A stretch of DNA of 64,000 nucleotides from contig JAZRZA010000022.1 in the NCBI GenBank assembly GCA_045601045.1, forward strand, positions 1 through 64,000. Reading direction: 5' to 3'. The stretch's first letter is position 1. Every line of letters starts with the position of its first letter. The notes under the pieces are model-generated. The model was given only the letters and a program-made list of their open reading frames with translations, ran no database searches and had not been told where the DNA came from. Both the position numbers and the translations under genes were made by a program. This stretch comes from UBA1181 sp045601045. Its GTDB lineage: Bacteria > Bacteroidota > Bacteroidia > Bacteroidales > Paludibacteraceae. Positions 45,633 to 55,700 of the stretch are shown in pieces.

Positions 45633-46859
45633 ATGGCAACGAAAACCACAAACAGATGTAACTTCTGCGGCAGAAGCCAAAACGAAGTCAATATGCTCAT
45701 CACAGGACCTTCCGTCAACATCTGCGACGAATGCGTCAAGATGGCTTATGAAATCGTCGAGAGCAACAAAAAGAACGCTCCATCCGATTTCGACACGAAG
45801 GATCTTCCCAAGCCTTTGGAGATCAAAGAGTTCCTTGACCAATATGTGATTGGGCAAGACCAAGCGAAGAAAACACTCTCCGTAGCGGTTTACAACCATT
45901 ACAAAAGACTCTCCCAAAAGAAGGGAGACGACGATGTGGAAATCGAGAAATCCAACATCATCATGGTGGGATCCACCGGTACTGGAAAAACGCTTTTAGC
46001 GAAGACAGTGGCCAAACTGCTTAAAGTCCCATTCGCTATCGTGGACGCTACGGTCCTCACAGAAGCGGGATACGTCGGAGAGGATATCGAGAGTATCCTC
46101 ACTCGCCTACTCCAAGCATCTGACTACGATGTGAAGGCGGCGGAACGAGGCATCGTATTCATCGACGAGATCGACAAAATCGCCAGAAAGGGAGACAACC
46201 CTTCCATCACCCGCGACGTTAGCGGAGAGGGCGTACAACAGGGATTGCTCAAATTGTTGGAGGGTTCCATCGTGAACGTTCCACCTCAAGGCGGAAGAAA
46301 ACATCCAGACCAAAAGATGATTCCGGTCGACACAAAGAACATATTGTTCATCTGCGGCGGAGCATTCGACGGCATAGAGCACAAGATCGCCCACCGATTG
46401 AACACCAAAGTGGTCGGATATGCGGCTGCGAAGAAGCAAGGCGTAGTGGATATGGAGAACATCCTCCAATACATTTCGCCACAAGATTTGAAATCCTTCG
46501 GTCTTATTCCAGAGATCATCGGTCGTTTGCCGCTTCTCTGCCATTTGAACCAACTGGATAGAGACGCTTTGAGATCAATTTTGACAGAACCAAAGAACTC
46601 CATCATCAAACAATACATCAAAATGTTTGAGATGGACAAAGTGAAACTCACATTCGATGACGAACTTTTGGATTACATCGTCGATAAGGCCGTTGAATTC
46701 AAATTGGGTGCCAGAGGTCTCCGATCCATCGTAGAGACCATCATGTTGGATGTGATGTTTAAGACCCCTTCCTCTGACCAAAAGGAGATTCGCATGACAA
46801 AAGAGTATGCGGAATCCAAGATTCAGAGTGCCAACCTAGAAAAATTACGTGTGGCATAG
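45633..46859 (+). CDS. clpX: ATP-dependent Clp protease ATPase subunit
   Basis: This 408-residue AAA+ unfoldase has an N-terminal four-cysteine zinc domain (RCNFCGRS and NICDECVKM), Walker A GSTGTGKT and Walker B IVFIDEIDKI. It also has the pore loop GYVGED and a sensor-2 region near the C-terminus (KLGARGLRSIVE). An IGF-type loop for ClpP docking is expected near residue 255. It recognises tagged substrates and feeds them to ClpP. The start codon is 10 bases after the clpP stop, so the two are one operon. Confidence 0.98.
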   Translation: MATKTTNRCNFCGRSQNEVNMLITGPSVNICDECVKMAYEIVESNKKNAPSDFDTKDLPKPLEIKEFLDQYVIGQDQAKKTLSVAVYNHYKRLSQKKGDDDVEIEKSNIIMVGSTGTGKTLLAKTVAKLLKVPFAIVDATVLTEAGYVGEDIESILTRLLQASDYDVKAAERGIVFIDEIDKIARKGDNPSITRDVSGEGVQQGLLKLLEGSIVNVPPQGGRKHPDQKMIPVDTKNILFICGGAFDGIEHKIAHRLNTKVVGYAAAKKQGVVDMENILQYISPQDLKSFGLIPEIIGRLPLLCHLNQLDRDALRSILTEPKNSIIKQYIKMFEMDKVKLTFDDELLDYIVDKAVEFKLGARGLRSIVETIMLDVMFKTPSSDQKEIRMTKEYAESKIQSANLEKLRVA

Positions 46860-46938
46860 AAAAATTTAACATTAAAATGATGCGAAATTACGAAGTGTAA
46901 TATACATTCGCGTCTGCAATTCCGTGCCATGCCAGCGT

Positions 46939-46964
46939 TACCGGGAATGTAGCAACATCCGGTA
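46939..46964 (+). other. Hairpin in the clpX-recQ gap
   Basis: Two nested stems, TACCGG with CCGGTA (46939-46944, 46959-46964) and ATGT with ACAT (46947-46950, 46955-46958), enclose an AGCA tetraloop with a two-base GA bulge on one side. There is no T run after it, so it is not a simple terminator. It lies 29 bases before recQ and may be part of the recQ leader. Confidence 0.55.
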
Positions 46965-46993
46965 GTTAACAAACGATTAATTGTGTTCCGATT

Positions 46994-49180
46994 ATGAAAG
47001 ACAATGAATTGGCAAAACAACTGAAGTTGCATTTTGGTTTTGATACCTTCAAAGGAAACCAAGAGGAGATTATCACCAACTTATTGGCGGGCAAAGACAC
47101 CTTTGTCCTGATGCCAACCGGAGGTGGAAAATCTCTATGCTATCAATTGCCATCGTTAATGATGGAGGGCACCGCTATTGTTATCTCACCATTGATCGCC
47201 TTGATGAAAAATCAGGTCGATGCGATGAGAAATTTTAGCGAAGAGGATGGCATTGCGCATTTCATCAATTCGTCGCTCAACAAAGCGGCCATTGACAATG
47301 TGAAGGCTGACATCCTCTCAGGAAAAACAAAACTGCTATACGTGGCTCCAGAGTCACTCACCAAAGAGGAGAACGTGGAGTTTCTCAGACAGGTGAAGAT
47401 CTCTTTCTTCGCCATAGACGAGGCTCATTGTATCTCAGAATGGGGACATGACTTCCGACCTGAATACCGGAAGATTCGTCCGATTATCAACGAGATTGGA
47501 CAAAAGGTTGCTGTCATCGCTTTAACAGCGACAGCGACACCCAAGGTGCAACACGACATCCAGAAAAGTTTGGGAATTATGGATGCGACCGTCTTCAAGT
47601 CATCGTTCAACCGATCAAACCTCTACTATGAGGTTAGACCCAAGAAAGACGATATAGACAAGGAGATTATCAAATTTATTCTTGGACAAAATGGACAATC
47701 CGGCATCATCTACTGCCTTAGCAGAAAAAAGGTGGAGGAATTGGCGGAAAAACTTCGTGTGAACGGCATCAACGCATTGGCCTACCATGCCGGTATGGAT
47801 AGTGCGACTCGGTCAGGCAATCAAGACGGATTCTTGATGGAGAAGGTCCAAGTGATTGTAGCTACCATCGCTTTTGGTATGGGAATCGACAAACCAGATG
47901 TTAGATTTGTGATTCACTACGACATACCGAAAAGTTTGGAAGGATACTATCAAGAGACTGGTAGAGCAGGTAGAGACGGCGGTGAGGGTCGTTGCATCGC
48001 CTTCTATTCAAACAGCGACTTGCAGAAACTAGAAAAATTCATGCAAGGCAAGCCGATAGCAGAACAAGAGATTGGCAAGCAGTTGCTGTTGGAGACGGCC
48101 GCTTATGCAGAGTCGGTAGTGTGCAGACGTAAGGTTTTGCTGCACTATTTTGGCGAAGAGTATTGCGAAGATAATTGTGGAAATTGTGATAATTGTTTAA
48201 ATCCGAAAAAACAAGTGGAAGCGAAAGAGTTGCTATGCACCGTTTTAGAGACGATCTTAGCGTTGAATGAAAAGTTTAAGGCGGAACATGTGATTGATGT
48301 CATCATGGGAAATGAGACCTCAGAGGTCAAATCCTATGGTCATGACGAAGAGATTGACACCTTCGGAGAAGGAAAGGATGAGAGTGAAAGAACATGGCAG
48401 AATGTCATTCAAAAGGCTATGATTTCTGGATATATCACCAAAGATATCGAGAATTACGGAATCTTGAAGGTGACATCCGATGGTAAGGCTTTCTTGAAGA
48501 AACCTAAATCATTCGAGATTGTCAGCGACGAGGACGAAGAGGAGGAAGAGGCAGACATCCAACTGAAAGGCGGAGCTTCTTGCGTAGCCGATCCTGCCCT
48601 ATTCTCTATGTTGAAAGATCTTCGCAAGAATCTTTCCAAGAAATTGGAATTGCCTCCTTTTGTGATTTTCCAAGATCCATCATTGGAAGCGATGGCAACT
48701 ACCTACCCTATCACCATCGAAGAGTTGCAAAACATTCCTGGTGTTGGCGCAGGCAAGGCGAAGCGATTCGGCGAGGAATTCGTAAAACTCATCAAGAAGC
48801 ACGTTACAGAGAACGAGATTGAACGTCCTGAGGATTTGCGTGTCCGTTCCGTGGCGAATAAATCCAAATTGAAAGTATCCATTATCCAAGCCATCGACCG
48901 AAAAATCGCATTGGATGACATTGCGGAGTCAAAGGGATTGGACTTCGATGAGTTGTTGGATGAAATCGAGGCGATCGTCAATTCAGGAACCAAGATCAAC
49001 ATCGACTATTTCCTTGTACAAATCATGGATGAAGACCGCATCGAGGATGCATTTGAATATTTCAAAGAGGCTGAATCGGACGATGTGAACGATGCTTTGA
49101 AAGAGTTGGGCGAGAATGAATACTCAGAGGAGGAGATCCGCTTGATTCGCATCAAATTCATCTCGGAAATGGGTAACTAA
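46994..49180 (+). CDS. recQ: RecQ-family ATP-dependent DNA helicase
   Basis: This 728-residue helicase has Walker A (MPTGGGKSLCYQLP), the DEAH box in FAIDEAHCISEWGHDFR, and motif VI QETGRAGRDGG. A zinc-binding RQC part follows with CRRKVLLHYFGEEYCEDNCGNC near residue 390, then a winged helix and an HRDC domain (about 540-620, with NIPGVGAGKAKRFGEEF). About 100 acidic C-terminal residues follow. It unwinds DNA in the 3'-5' direction in recombination and repair. It is longer than E. coli RecQ (about 610) because of a Glu/Asp-rich linker near residues 500-520 and the C-terminal extension. Confidence 0.95.
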   Translation: MKDNELAKQLKLHFGFDTFKGNQEEIITNLLAGKDTFVLMPTGGGKSLCYQLPSLMMEGTAIVISPLIALMKNQVDAMRNFSEEDGIAHFINSSLNKAAIDNVKADILSGKTKLLYVAPESLTKEENVEFLRQVKISFFAIDEAHCISEWGHDFRPEYRKIRPIINEIGQKVAVIALTATATPKVQHDIQKSLGIMDATVFKSSFNRSNLYYEVRPKKDDIDKEIIKFILGQNGQSGIIYCLSRKKVEELAEKLRVNGINALAYHAGMDSATRSGNQDGFLMEKVQVIVATIAFGMGIDKPDVRFVIHYDIPKSLEGYYQETGRAGRDGGEGRCIAFYSNSDLQKLEKFMQGKPIAEQEIGKQLLLETAAYAESVVCRRKVLLHYFGEEYCEDNCGNCDNCLNPKKQVEAKELLCTVLETILALNEKFKAEHVIDVIMGNETSEVKSYGHDEEIDTFGEGKDESERTWQNVIQKAMISGYITKDIENYGILKVTSDGKAFLKKPKSFEIVSDEDEEEEEADIQLKGGASCVADPALFSMLKDLRKNLSKKLELPPFVIFQDPSLEAMATTYPITIEELQNIPGVGAGKAKRFGEEFVKLIKKHVTENEIERPEDLRVRSVANKSKLKVSIIQAIDRKIALDDIAESKGLDFDELLDEIEAIVNSGTKINIDYFLVQIMDEDRIEDAFEYFKEAESDDVNDALKELGENEYSEEEIRLIRIKFISEMGN

Positions 49181-49198
49181 CCTATTGAATACAAATGT

Positions 49199-49235
49199 AA
49201 AAGGGCTTTTCAGACACGCTGGGAAGCCCTTTTTT
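49199..49235 (+). terminator. Intrinsic terminator after recQ
   Basis: A 10-bp stem (49199-49208 with 49224-49233, AAAAGGGCTT and its complement) has a 15-base loop and a T run to 49235. Confidence 0.9.
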
Positions 49236-49270
49236 AGGTGATAATTATGTATATTAAATATGATTGATTT

Positions 49271-49861
49271 ATGAAGAACTTAAAGATTTTTGCGGCATTA
49301 CTGATGGTATTGGCCTTTACGGCTTGCAACTCTATCACAGGATTGAAGAATTTTTCGGATTGCGAATTTAAATTCAGCAGTGTCTCCAATGTAAAGTTGG
49401 CAGGTATCGACATCACCAATAAGAAGACATACAGCAATTTCAAAGCGATTGATTTGACAGCTTTAGGTGTAGCCTACTTACAAAAGGAGCTGATGCTTGA
49501 TCTGAATGTCAACATGAATGTGAAGAACCCTAATACACAACCCGCGCAATTGGACGGCATGGATTACATTCTGTGGATCGATGATCAACAAATGCTGGAA
49601 GGAACAATGAATGAGAAGGTCAAGATAGCAGGTGGAGAAAGCGCGAATGTGGCATTGCCTATCTCCCTCAACCTTTACGAATCCATCAAAGATAAGAAAT
49701 TGGCTCCTATGGCGGAGTTCGCTCTGGGGTTAGCCACCAACAAAGCAGAATCAAGTCGCGTAAAAGTCTCCATCAAACCTTTCTTCACCATTATGGATAA
49801 AACCGTAAAATTCCCTACCTATATCACCATCGGTGGAGATGAGATCATGCCAAAGAAATAA
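49271..49861 (+). CDS. LEA14-like (LEA type 2) lipoprotein
   Basis: This 196-residue lipoprotein has a signal ending at the lipobox AFTAC. The rest fits the WHy/LEA type 2 beta-sandwich: LDLNVNMNVKNPNTQPAQLDGMDYILWIDDQQMLEG near residues 77-112, with NPN as the usual turn. A family role in stress protection or surface binding is suggested by relatives but not proved. It lies after the recQ terminator and before a two-way terminator, so it is probably transcribed alone. Confidence 0.75.
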   Translation: MKNLKIFAALLMVLAFTACNSITGLKNFSDCEFKFSSVSNVKLAGIDITNKKTYSNFKAIDLTALGVAYLQKELMLDLNVNMNVKNPNTQPAQLDGMDYILWIDDQQMLEGTMNEKVKIAGGESANVALPISLNLYESIKDKKLAPMAEFALGLATNKAESSRVKVSIKPFFTIMDKTVKFPTYITIGGDEIMPKK

Positions 49862-49882
49862 ATTGGTACGTGAACAATCAAC

Positions 49883-49908
49883 AAGAGGCACCTGAATGGG
49901 TGCCTCTT
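49883..49908. terminator. Two-way terminator between converging genes
   Basis: A perfect 10-bp stem (49883-49892 with 49899-49908, AAGAGGCACC and its complement) has a 6-base loop and is followed by a T-rich stretch on the plus strand. Confidence 0.88.
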
Positions 49909-49911
49909 ATT

Positions 49912-50583
49912 TTATTTCTCTTTCGGTTCTATTTTCTTTGCAGAACCTATATCAGGGATTAGGCCCTCTCGCTTCATCTTCTTGATTTCATCGCTTTTAT
50001 AGCCTTTTTTACGCATAGTCTTCTCTATCCAAGGTTCCACGGGAAACTCATCTACCCAAAGTCCTCTTTTCTCCTCCTTTGCGAGTGCCTGCAAGGTATC
50101 AAAAACAGCATCATTATCATAGTGGTTGTAATGCCAAGCGTACCCCATCCGCACCATCTCATGGCTAACCTCTCTACCATCTGGCAAATAGGTAAAAGCT
50201 AAAAGGCGACCAAAACTATCTAAACTCTTCACTAATAAGACAACCTCTTTTTTCCAAATCAACGAATCAAGGTAACGACGGGACTTCCGATAGAAATCCT
50301 GCCCCTTCTCCGGAGCATCAATGGCAGCCATTCTTACTCTTCGGGGAGTTGTTTCGTCCGACAAGATGATATTGTAAGTATCACCGTCGCTCACACTCTT
50401 CACAACACCCTTGCACATTTCATTCTTAAAGGTATGCGAAGGTGTGGTTAATGTTAAATCAGAGAGTTGGGATTCATTCGTATCCTCTTGCGTAGCGGGA
50501 TGCTTCTCAGAACCTCCTTTGCAGGAAACAAGACAGATAAAAGAAACGATCGCTATCCATTTGAAATCTATGATACGGCTCAT
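49912..50583 (-). CDS. Thermonuclease-family (SNase) lipoprotein
   Basis: This is a 223-residue protein with a lipobox at ICLVSC and a staphylococcal-nuclease domain from about residue 60. VKSVSDGDTYNI, VRMAAIDAPEKGQ and LDSFGRLLAF contain the calcium- and phosphate-binding residues (Asp of SDGDT, Arg and Asp of RMAAIDAPE, Arg of FGR). VEPWIEKTMRKKGY gives the late helix. It would cut DNA or RNA at the cell surface or in the periplasm. It shares an operon with the small secreted protein 14 bases upstream. Confidence 0.9.
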   Translation of the reverse strand: MSRIIDFKWIAIVSFICLVSCKGGSEKHPATQEDTNESQLSDLTLTTPSHTFKNEMCKGVVKSVSDGDTYNIILSDETTPRRVRMAAIDAPEKGQDFYRKSRRYLDSLIWKKEVVLLVKSLDSFGRLLAFTYLPDGREVSHEMVRMGYAWHYNHYDNDAVFDTLQALAKEEKRGLWVDEFPVEPWIEKTMRKKGYKSDEIKKMKREGLIPDIGSAKKIEPKEK

Positions 50584-50597
50584 AAGGGATAATTAAC

Positions 50598-51119
50598 CTA
50601 GTATTTAAATACTTGGATCACGACAGCCTTCATCTTTCCGATGAAAAGATTCATCGCCCCATACTTTGTTTTAAAAAGAGAGGAATAAGCGCATTGTCCA
50701 TTGACCACCTCATTCAATTTCTCGTAATCGCTCTTCGGTTGTTGGTCACCCATGAACTCTTCACTCACTTTAATGGGCTCTCCGTATTCCAAAACCATAC
50801 GTTCACGCAGATCCGTATAAATTTCATTCAATGTACTCCAGGAATCACATTCCGGGTAAAAGAATTCCATGTGAGAAACCTTTTGATTCCTCGTCGTATA
50901 TAACTTGATGATACAATTGGTCATATCACCACTCTCGACTACAAAATATGATATTCCTGTTTTTTTGTCGCTGTTCAGCAAAGAACACCCTTTTTGGGCC
51001 AACACATTGGCACACTCGGAGAAAGTACAATTGGAAGGAATTTCTCCCATCAATGAAATCTCTTGTCCACAAACGGATAAAGAAATTGTAAGCAACAATA
51101 AAAGTGTAATATGTTTCAT
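50598..51119 (-). CDS. Small secreted protein of unknown function
   Basis: This 173-residue protein has a signal peptide (LLLLLTISLSVCGQ; the cysteine may be lipidated). It has six cysteines in all, three of them in the first 45 mature residues, and an acidic middle part. I recognise no family. It precedes the nuclease lipoprotein in the same operon, so the two may act together at the cell surface. Confidence 0.75.
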   Translation of the reverse strand: MKHITLLLLLTISLSVCGQEISLMGEIPSNCTFSECANVLAQKGCSLLNSDKKTGISYFVVESGDMTNCIIKLYTTRNQKVSHMEFFYPECDSWSTLNEIYTDLRERMVLEYGEPIKVSEEFMGDQQPKSDYEKLNEVVNGQCAYSSLFKTKYGAMNLFIGKMKAVVIQVFKY

Positions 51120-51141
51120 TTAATGCAATTCAGTTCTAATG

Positions 51142-51149
51142 CAAAAATA
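51142..51149 (-). promoter_or_regulatory. Candidate promoter for the secreted protein-nuclease operon
   Basis: The minus strand reads TATTTTTG followed by C, matching the -7 form, 22 bases before the start codon. No clear -33 box is present. Confidence 0.4.
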
Positions 51150-51241
51150 GTCAAAAGAATTGAAAATTAACACATTCCACAATTTTCTTTAACCAATCAC
51201 AAGTAAATTATATCTATATTGATATTTGTAAATTCAACTAA

Positions 51242-51604
51242 TTACCTGACGCGAGTGCCAATAATCACCCCCAACCAAGAACCTAACAAACATATAACCA
51301 GTGTGGAGATTATGTAAATACCTGCAGTCGTGTATTTCCCACTCTGCAACATCTGCAAAGATTGAGAAGAGAAGGTGGAATAGGTAGTGAATCCACCACA
51401 AAAACCCACAGTACATAATAGCAGCGTACTATCCTTACAACAAATAGCGGCGAAAAAAGTGATCAAGAAAGAGCCTATGCTATTCACACAAAAAGTGCCC
51501 CAAGGCGCCATTAACGATAAATGAGCCATCAAAAGAGAGATGCCATAACGCATCATACTACCCAAGGCACCGCCTAAACCTACCCATAAAAAATTCTGTA
51601 CCAT
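51242..51604 (-). CDS. crcB: Fluoride channel CrcB/Fluc
   Basis: This 120-residue protein has four membrane segments. It opens with GLGGALGSMMRYG, has GTFCVNSIGSFLI with the conserved asparagine near residue 41, and the Fluc signature GFCGGFTTYSTFS near residue 68. These are the channel-lining and sodium-site residues of dual-topology fluoride exporters. It is encoded by a single gene, so it should form a homodimer. A promoter stands 20 bases upstream, which leaves no room for the fluoride riboswitch often seen ahead of this gene. Confidence 0.93.
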   Translation of the reverse strand: MVQNFLWVGLGGALGSMMRYGISLLMAHLSLMAPWGTFCVNSIGSFLITFFAAICCKDSTLLLCTVGFCGGFTTYSTFSSQSLQMLQSGKYTTAGIYIISTLVICLLGSWLGVIIGTRVR

Positions 51605-51623
51605 ATCTCCTTAAATATGGGGG

Positions 51624-51631
51624 CAAAGTTA
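51624..51631 (-). promoter_or_regulatory. Candidate promoter for crcB
   Basis: The minus strand reads TAACTTTG followed by C, a full -7 match 20 bases before the crcB start. A TTTG lies 13 bases upstream of it (51645-51648), closer than usual. The predicted leader is about 13 bases. Confidence 0.5.
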
Positions 51632-51693
51632 ATGTTTTTATGGCCAAATTTCCACCAACATTTTCCATAATCGATTTCTATCCACTCCTATTA

Positions 51694-52665
51694 TCACCAA
51701 TAAGTAACAGGGCAAGGATATTTTTCAGCTTTCTCTATGATATAAATCAAATTGAGTTCGTGCGCCCAAGATCCATTCTTCTTGGAAGAGGTGAAAATGT
51801 CAAACACATAGAAAAGTTGAAGCGCTTTGTAATGACCTCCCGCCATGATTCCCACCACATTCACACCTGACAAAGTGTTTTTGTCGCAGACACCCACCAC
51901 CAAAGGATCCCAAGCCAACCCGGCGCCCAAATTCAACATTTGATAATGATCTTGGCGTTGATAAGCACCGTTGATAAAGAGATAATTGCCAGAGAGGCTT
52001 TCCCTACCCCACAATCCATTCTTGTTTTGCAAATCTTGCAAGAAATTGGCATGAACCACCAATTTACGTTTTAAAGCGTTATCCCTTATCTCAGTAAAGC
52101 CATTGGATGGTTCCGCAAGATGATATAGAGCCGCTCCCAAAGTCAATTTATTTTCTATCACAAACGCGCCACCGACTGAAAAATCGAAGATGGTGCGAAG
52201 GGAGTTATCAAACTCCTCCAACGTGCCCAAAGTAGGTTTTCTACTATTTTCATCATATTGATCTCCATAGGTGATCTTCTCCCAATTCAACTTATTCAAA
52301 AAAAGTGTTCCCTGCACACCTAAACGGAAGGAGATTCCATCGTTCACTTTAATCTTGTGCGCATAGACAAACGAGAATTCATTAACCTCATAGACGCCAT
52401 TGGCCATGTTATCAAACGAGTAGGCAAATCCCACGGAACATACTTTCTTGAAACTTTGGTCGTAAGAGGCCCTCACCGTATGGTAGCGGTTACTGAGTTT
52501 CATCCATTGTTGGCGATAATTCAATCCAAAACGAATATTCCTAGCATTACCCGCCAAGGAGGGGTTGTTGCTGAATGGCGTCAGATTATGATTTACCAAA
52601 GAGAAATCCTGCGCTGATACGACGGAACCGATGGCCCATAATATTAAAATCAAAAACTTCTTCAT
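51694..52665 (-). CDS. PorP/SprF-family type IX secretion membrane protein
   Basis: This is a 323-residue outer-membrane beta-barrel-like protein with a signal peptide (WAIGSVVSAQ). FSLVNHNLTPFSNNPSLAGN and LNYRQQWMKLSNRYHTV are the opening of the PorP/SprF family, and alternating hydrophobic strands continue to the end. Members help secrete and hold specific type IX cargo on the cell surface; several are encoded next to their cargo, as SprF is next to SprB. The large type B protein gene is 48 bases upstream, which fits this pairing. Confidence 0.9.
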   Translation of the reverse strand: MKKFLILILWAIGSVVSAQDFSLVNHNLTPFSNNPSLAGNARNIRFGLNYRQQWMKLSNRYHTVRASYDQSFKKVCSVGFAYSFDNMANGVYEVNEFSFVYAHKIKVNDGISFRLGVQGTLFLNKLNWEKITYGDQYDENSRKPTLGTLEEFDNSLRTIFDFSVGGAFVIENKLTLGAALYHLAEPSNGFTEIRDNALKRKLVVHANFLQDLQNKNGLWGRESLSGNYLFINGAYQRQDHYQMLNLGAGLAWDPLVVGVCDKNTLSGVNVVGIMAGGHYKALQLFYVFDIFTSSKKNGSWAHELNLIYIIEKAEKYPCPVTYW

Positions 52666-52713
52666 CTCAATTTGGATAAATGCGTTTTATAAACTCCCTA
52701 TAATTATTATCGA

Positions 52714-55700
52714 TTAGCGAATCAATGAGATGGAACCCTTGCGGTCTCCCTCCCTATTGACCCCCATATAGTTGCTTTTATACTTGCAATACCAACCGTA
52801 AACACCCCAAGGACAAGGTTCTCCGTTGAATGTACCATCCCACTCGTCTTGCACGCTATGTCCCTCAAAGAGAATCTCTCCCAATCGGTTGTAGATGATG
52901 AAATCAAACTCATCCATGTATTCGCCTCCATAAAACTTGAATACATCGTTCTTGCCATCTCCATTCGGCGTAAAGCCATCAGGAGCCCAAAAATCAATCC
53001 AAGTATAGATCGCCTGTCTGCCCTTGTATTCACAGCCATACTTATCGACGGCCTTGACAAACACTTCGAAAGAATCAGCCGCTGTAGCATCAAAGTTATG
53101 AGAAGCGTTCATTCCCTCTATAACGCGACGGTCATCATCCGTCTCCCAGTACCATTGACACTCCTTTGGAGAGATACCCGTGAATCGCACATTGGAATTG
53201 TTGCTCTCTATAAAGGTTGGAAACACATCAAAAGAGAGTTCCTGTCTTTTCAAAAGTTCCACATCCACCTCGGCGTAGCCTTTGCAGCCAAACTCATCGA
53301 TTCCCTCCACCGTAAAATGGGTAGGCTCCGTGATATCTGCCCTCAAATGAGAGGTAAATCCATTTTTCTCCACGCTTTCATTCGCTGGTTCGGCACTCCA
53401 CTGATAGATCTTCGCGCCGGAAGCATAAAGATTGATGGTATCAGGCAACCCAGGACAGCCCGACTGCTCCCCCTTCTTGATGGTGACATAAGGGGCAGGA
53501 CGCACCTCCACAAATTTAGAGACCTTGGCGGAACAACCTTCCTTATCGTAGCCATAGACAGTATATTCCGCGGAAGAACTCAAAGGATATGAGATCGAGG
53601 AGCCCTCGTCTCCCGTATTCCATTTATAGGTATCCGCGCCAGAGACATACAAGGTAAAATGATCGCCCAAACATACAGAGGAATCACCTGTCACATACAA
53701 GACAGGCGGAGTGTTGACTCCCACCAAAACATCAATGGACGAAGGGCAATTGGCCACATTGCTACCGGTCAAACGAATCTTCATATTGGTGGTAGGCTTT
53801 ACGGAGAAGGTAGGACCCGTCACTTGGGTCTGACCATCATCCCATGTATATACCAATGCACCCGCAGCCTGCAACGTAGTTGTCTCGCCCAAGCAGACTG
53901 TCGTTTCGCCCAAATACGAGAGTGTAGGTGGCGTTGTAAGCAAAATCTCGTGGTATGCGGTATCAGTACAACCGAACTCATTCTCCGCCACCACGCGGAT
54001 ATTCATATCCTCGTTTACCTGCGGAATAATCGAATTTCCGACAGAACCATTGTCCCAAGCGAAATTGGTGACACCTTGGTTGCCGTCAAACGCCTCCACC
54101 TTCACCGTCGCGCCCAAGCAAGCTTGTTTATCACCCTGGGTATAAACCATAGGTGTTGGATGTACCGTAATAGGCACTTGCATGGAGACCTCACAGTTCT
54201 TGGCGGAGTAACCATACAACATATAGACGGTAGAGGCTGTTGGCTGAATCTCCAATGTCTCACCAGTCTGTCCGTTGCCCCACTTGTAATGGTCGGCTCC
54301 ATGCGCTTTCAAAACGGTCGTACCACCTGGACATACACCCATATCACCATCCACCCAAATGGAAGGTGTCTCCCAAAGTTTCACGGAAATTTCCGCATAA
54401 CCTTTACATCCATTGGATTCGCCCTCCACCCAATAGGTGGTATCCTGCGTAGGATAACGAACAATCGTATTGATTCCAGTTGTTCCATCGTACCATTTAA
54501 GGGATGGAGAACTTGCGCCCGATACGGAGAGTTTGGTAGGACGGCCTTCACAGATAATCGTATCACCCGTCAACTCCAAAACAGGAACAGGCTTCACTTT
54601 CACCGTATGGCTCTTCGCTACAGAACGGCAAAGTTTCTCATCCACCGCGAAGACGGTAAATGTGGTGGTCGTATCTAACGCTTCGGTAAATTCAGATCCT
54701 GTATGGAGATCCGCCCAAACATAGGTGATATCATCACTGGTAGCCTCCTCCAAGGTTGCCTGAATGGTGGCAACCTCTCCCTTGCAGACCTCTCGGGTAC
54801 CTGTCAACGAGAGCACCGGAATAGGATTTACCCTTACCGTAAAACTCTTGGTCGTCGCGCAACCATTCTTGTATTTTCCCATCACAGTGTATGTAGTACG
54901 ATCGTGAATAGGTCTGGTCTTTATTTGTTGAGTAGTATCCTTCGTATTCCAAGTAAAGGAGAGATCATCTCCCGACGAATAGACCCTTGCCGTCAACGTC
55001 AAGGTATCGTTCAAACAAATCTCCCTATCGCCCTCTATTTCAAAAAGAGCTACAGGTTTCACATGGACCCATGTGGAATTGTCATAACTACAATGGAATT
55101 TATCCTCGATTTCCACCCTGAATTCTTGGGATGCGGTAATGCTATCCACTGTAATGGTCTGGGTAGTATCTCCCGTATTCCACAAATATTTACTATCCGA
55201 CGAGGCGTTCATCGCCGTCAAGGTAATTGATCCGCCGAAGCAGACGCTATCAATGGAAGTAATAGATAAGTCAGGGAAATAGTTTACCGTGATTTGCTTT
55301 TTGTTATGAGCCGTACAACCCATATCGGTGCGGACCGTCACATCCACATCGTAAGTGCCGGGAGCCATATAACGAGCTTCTGGATTAGGAGAATTGGAAA
55401 CGGAACCATCCCCGAATTTCCAAGCGTAACTATTGATGTTATCGCCGCCAATCGAGGTCTTATTGGTGAATGAAACCAATCCGCCGCACTCACTCACATA
55501 ATCAAAATCGATGTCGACACCCACCGTTTGCAGTTTAGTGCTCAACACCACAGCGGCGCACTCCATTTCGCTATTGGACAATTTACAATAGTAGGTCACC
55601 TGATCATTGATCTGCTCTTGACGGATAATCGCTTTACTCTTATCTGTTGGATCGGTCTCAATACGCTCTCCATCCGAACGATACCATTCATACTGGTCAA

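Noticed and set aside
51605..51660. Possible fluoride riboswitch ahead of crcB
   Set aside because: The candidate promoter lies 20 bases from the start, leaving no room, and the conserved riboswitch segments are not present.
53659..54678. A 339-codon open frame on the plus strand inside the large type IX cargo gene
   Set aside because: It is antisense to a gene with clear repeats and domains, its translation looks random and rich in His, Arg and Ile, and it has no promoter.
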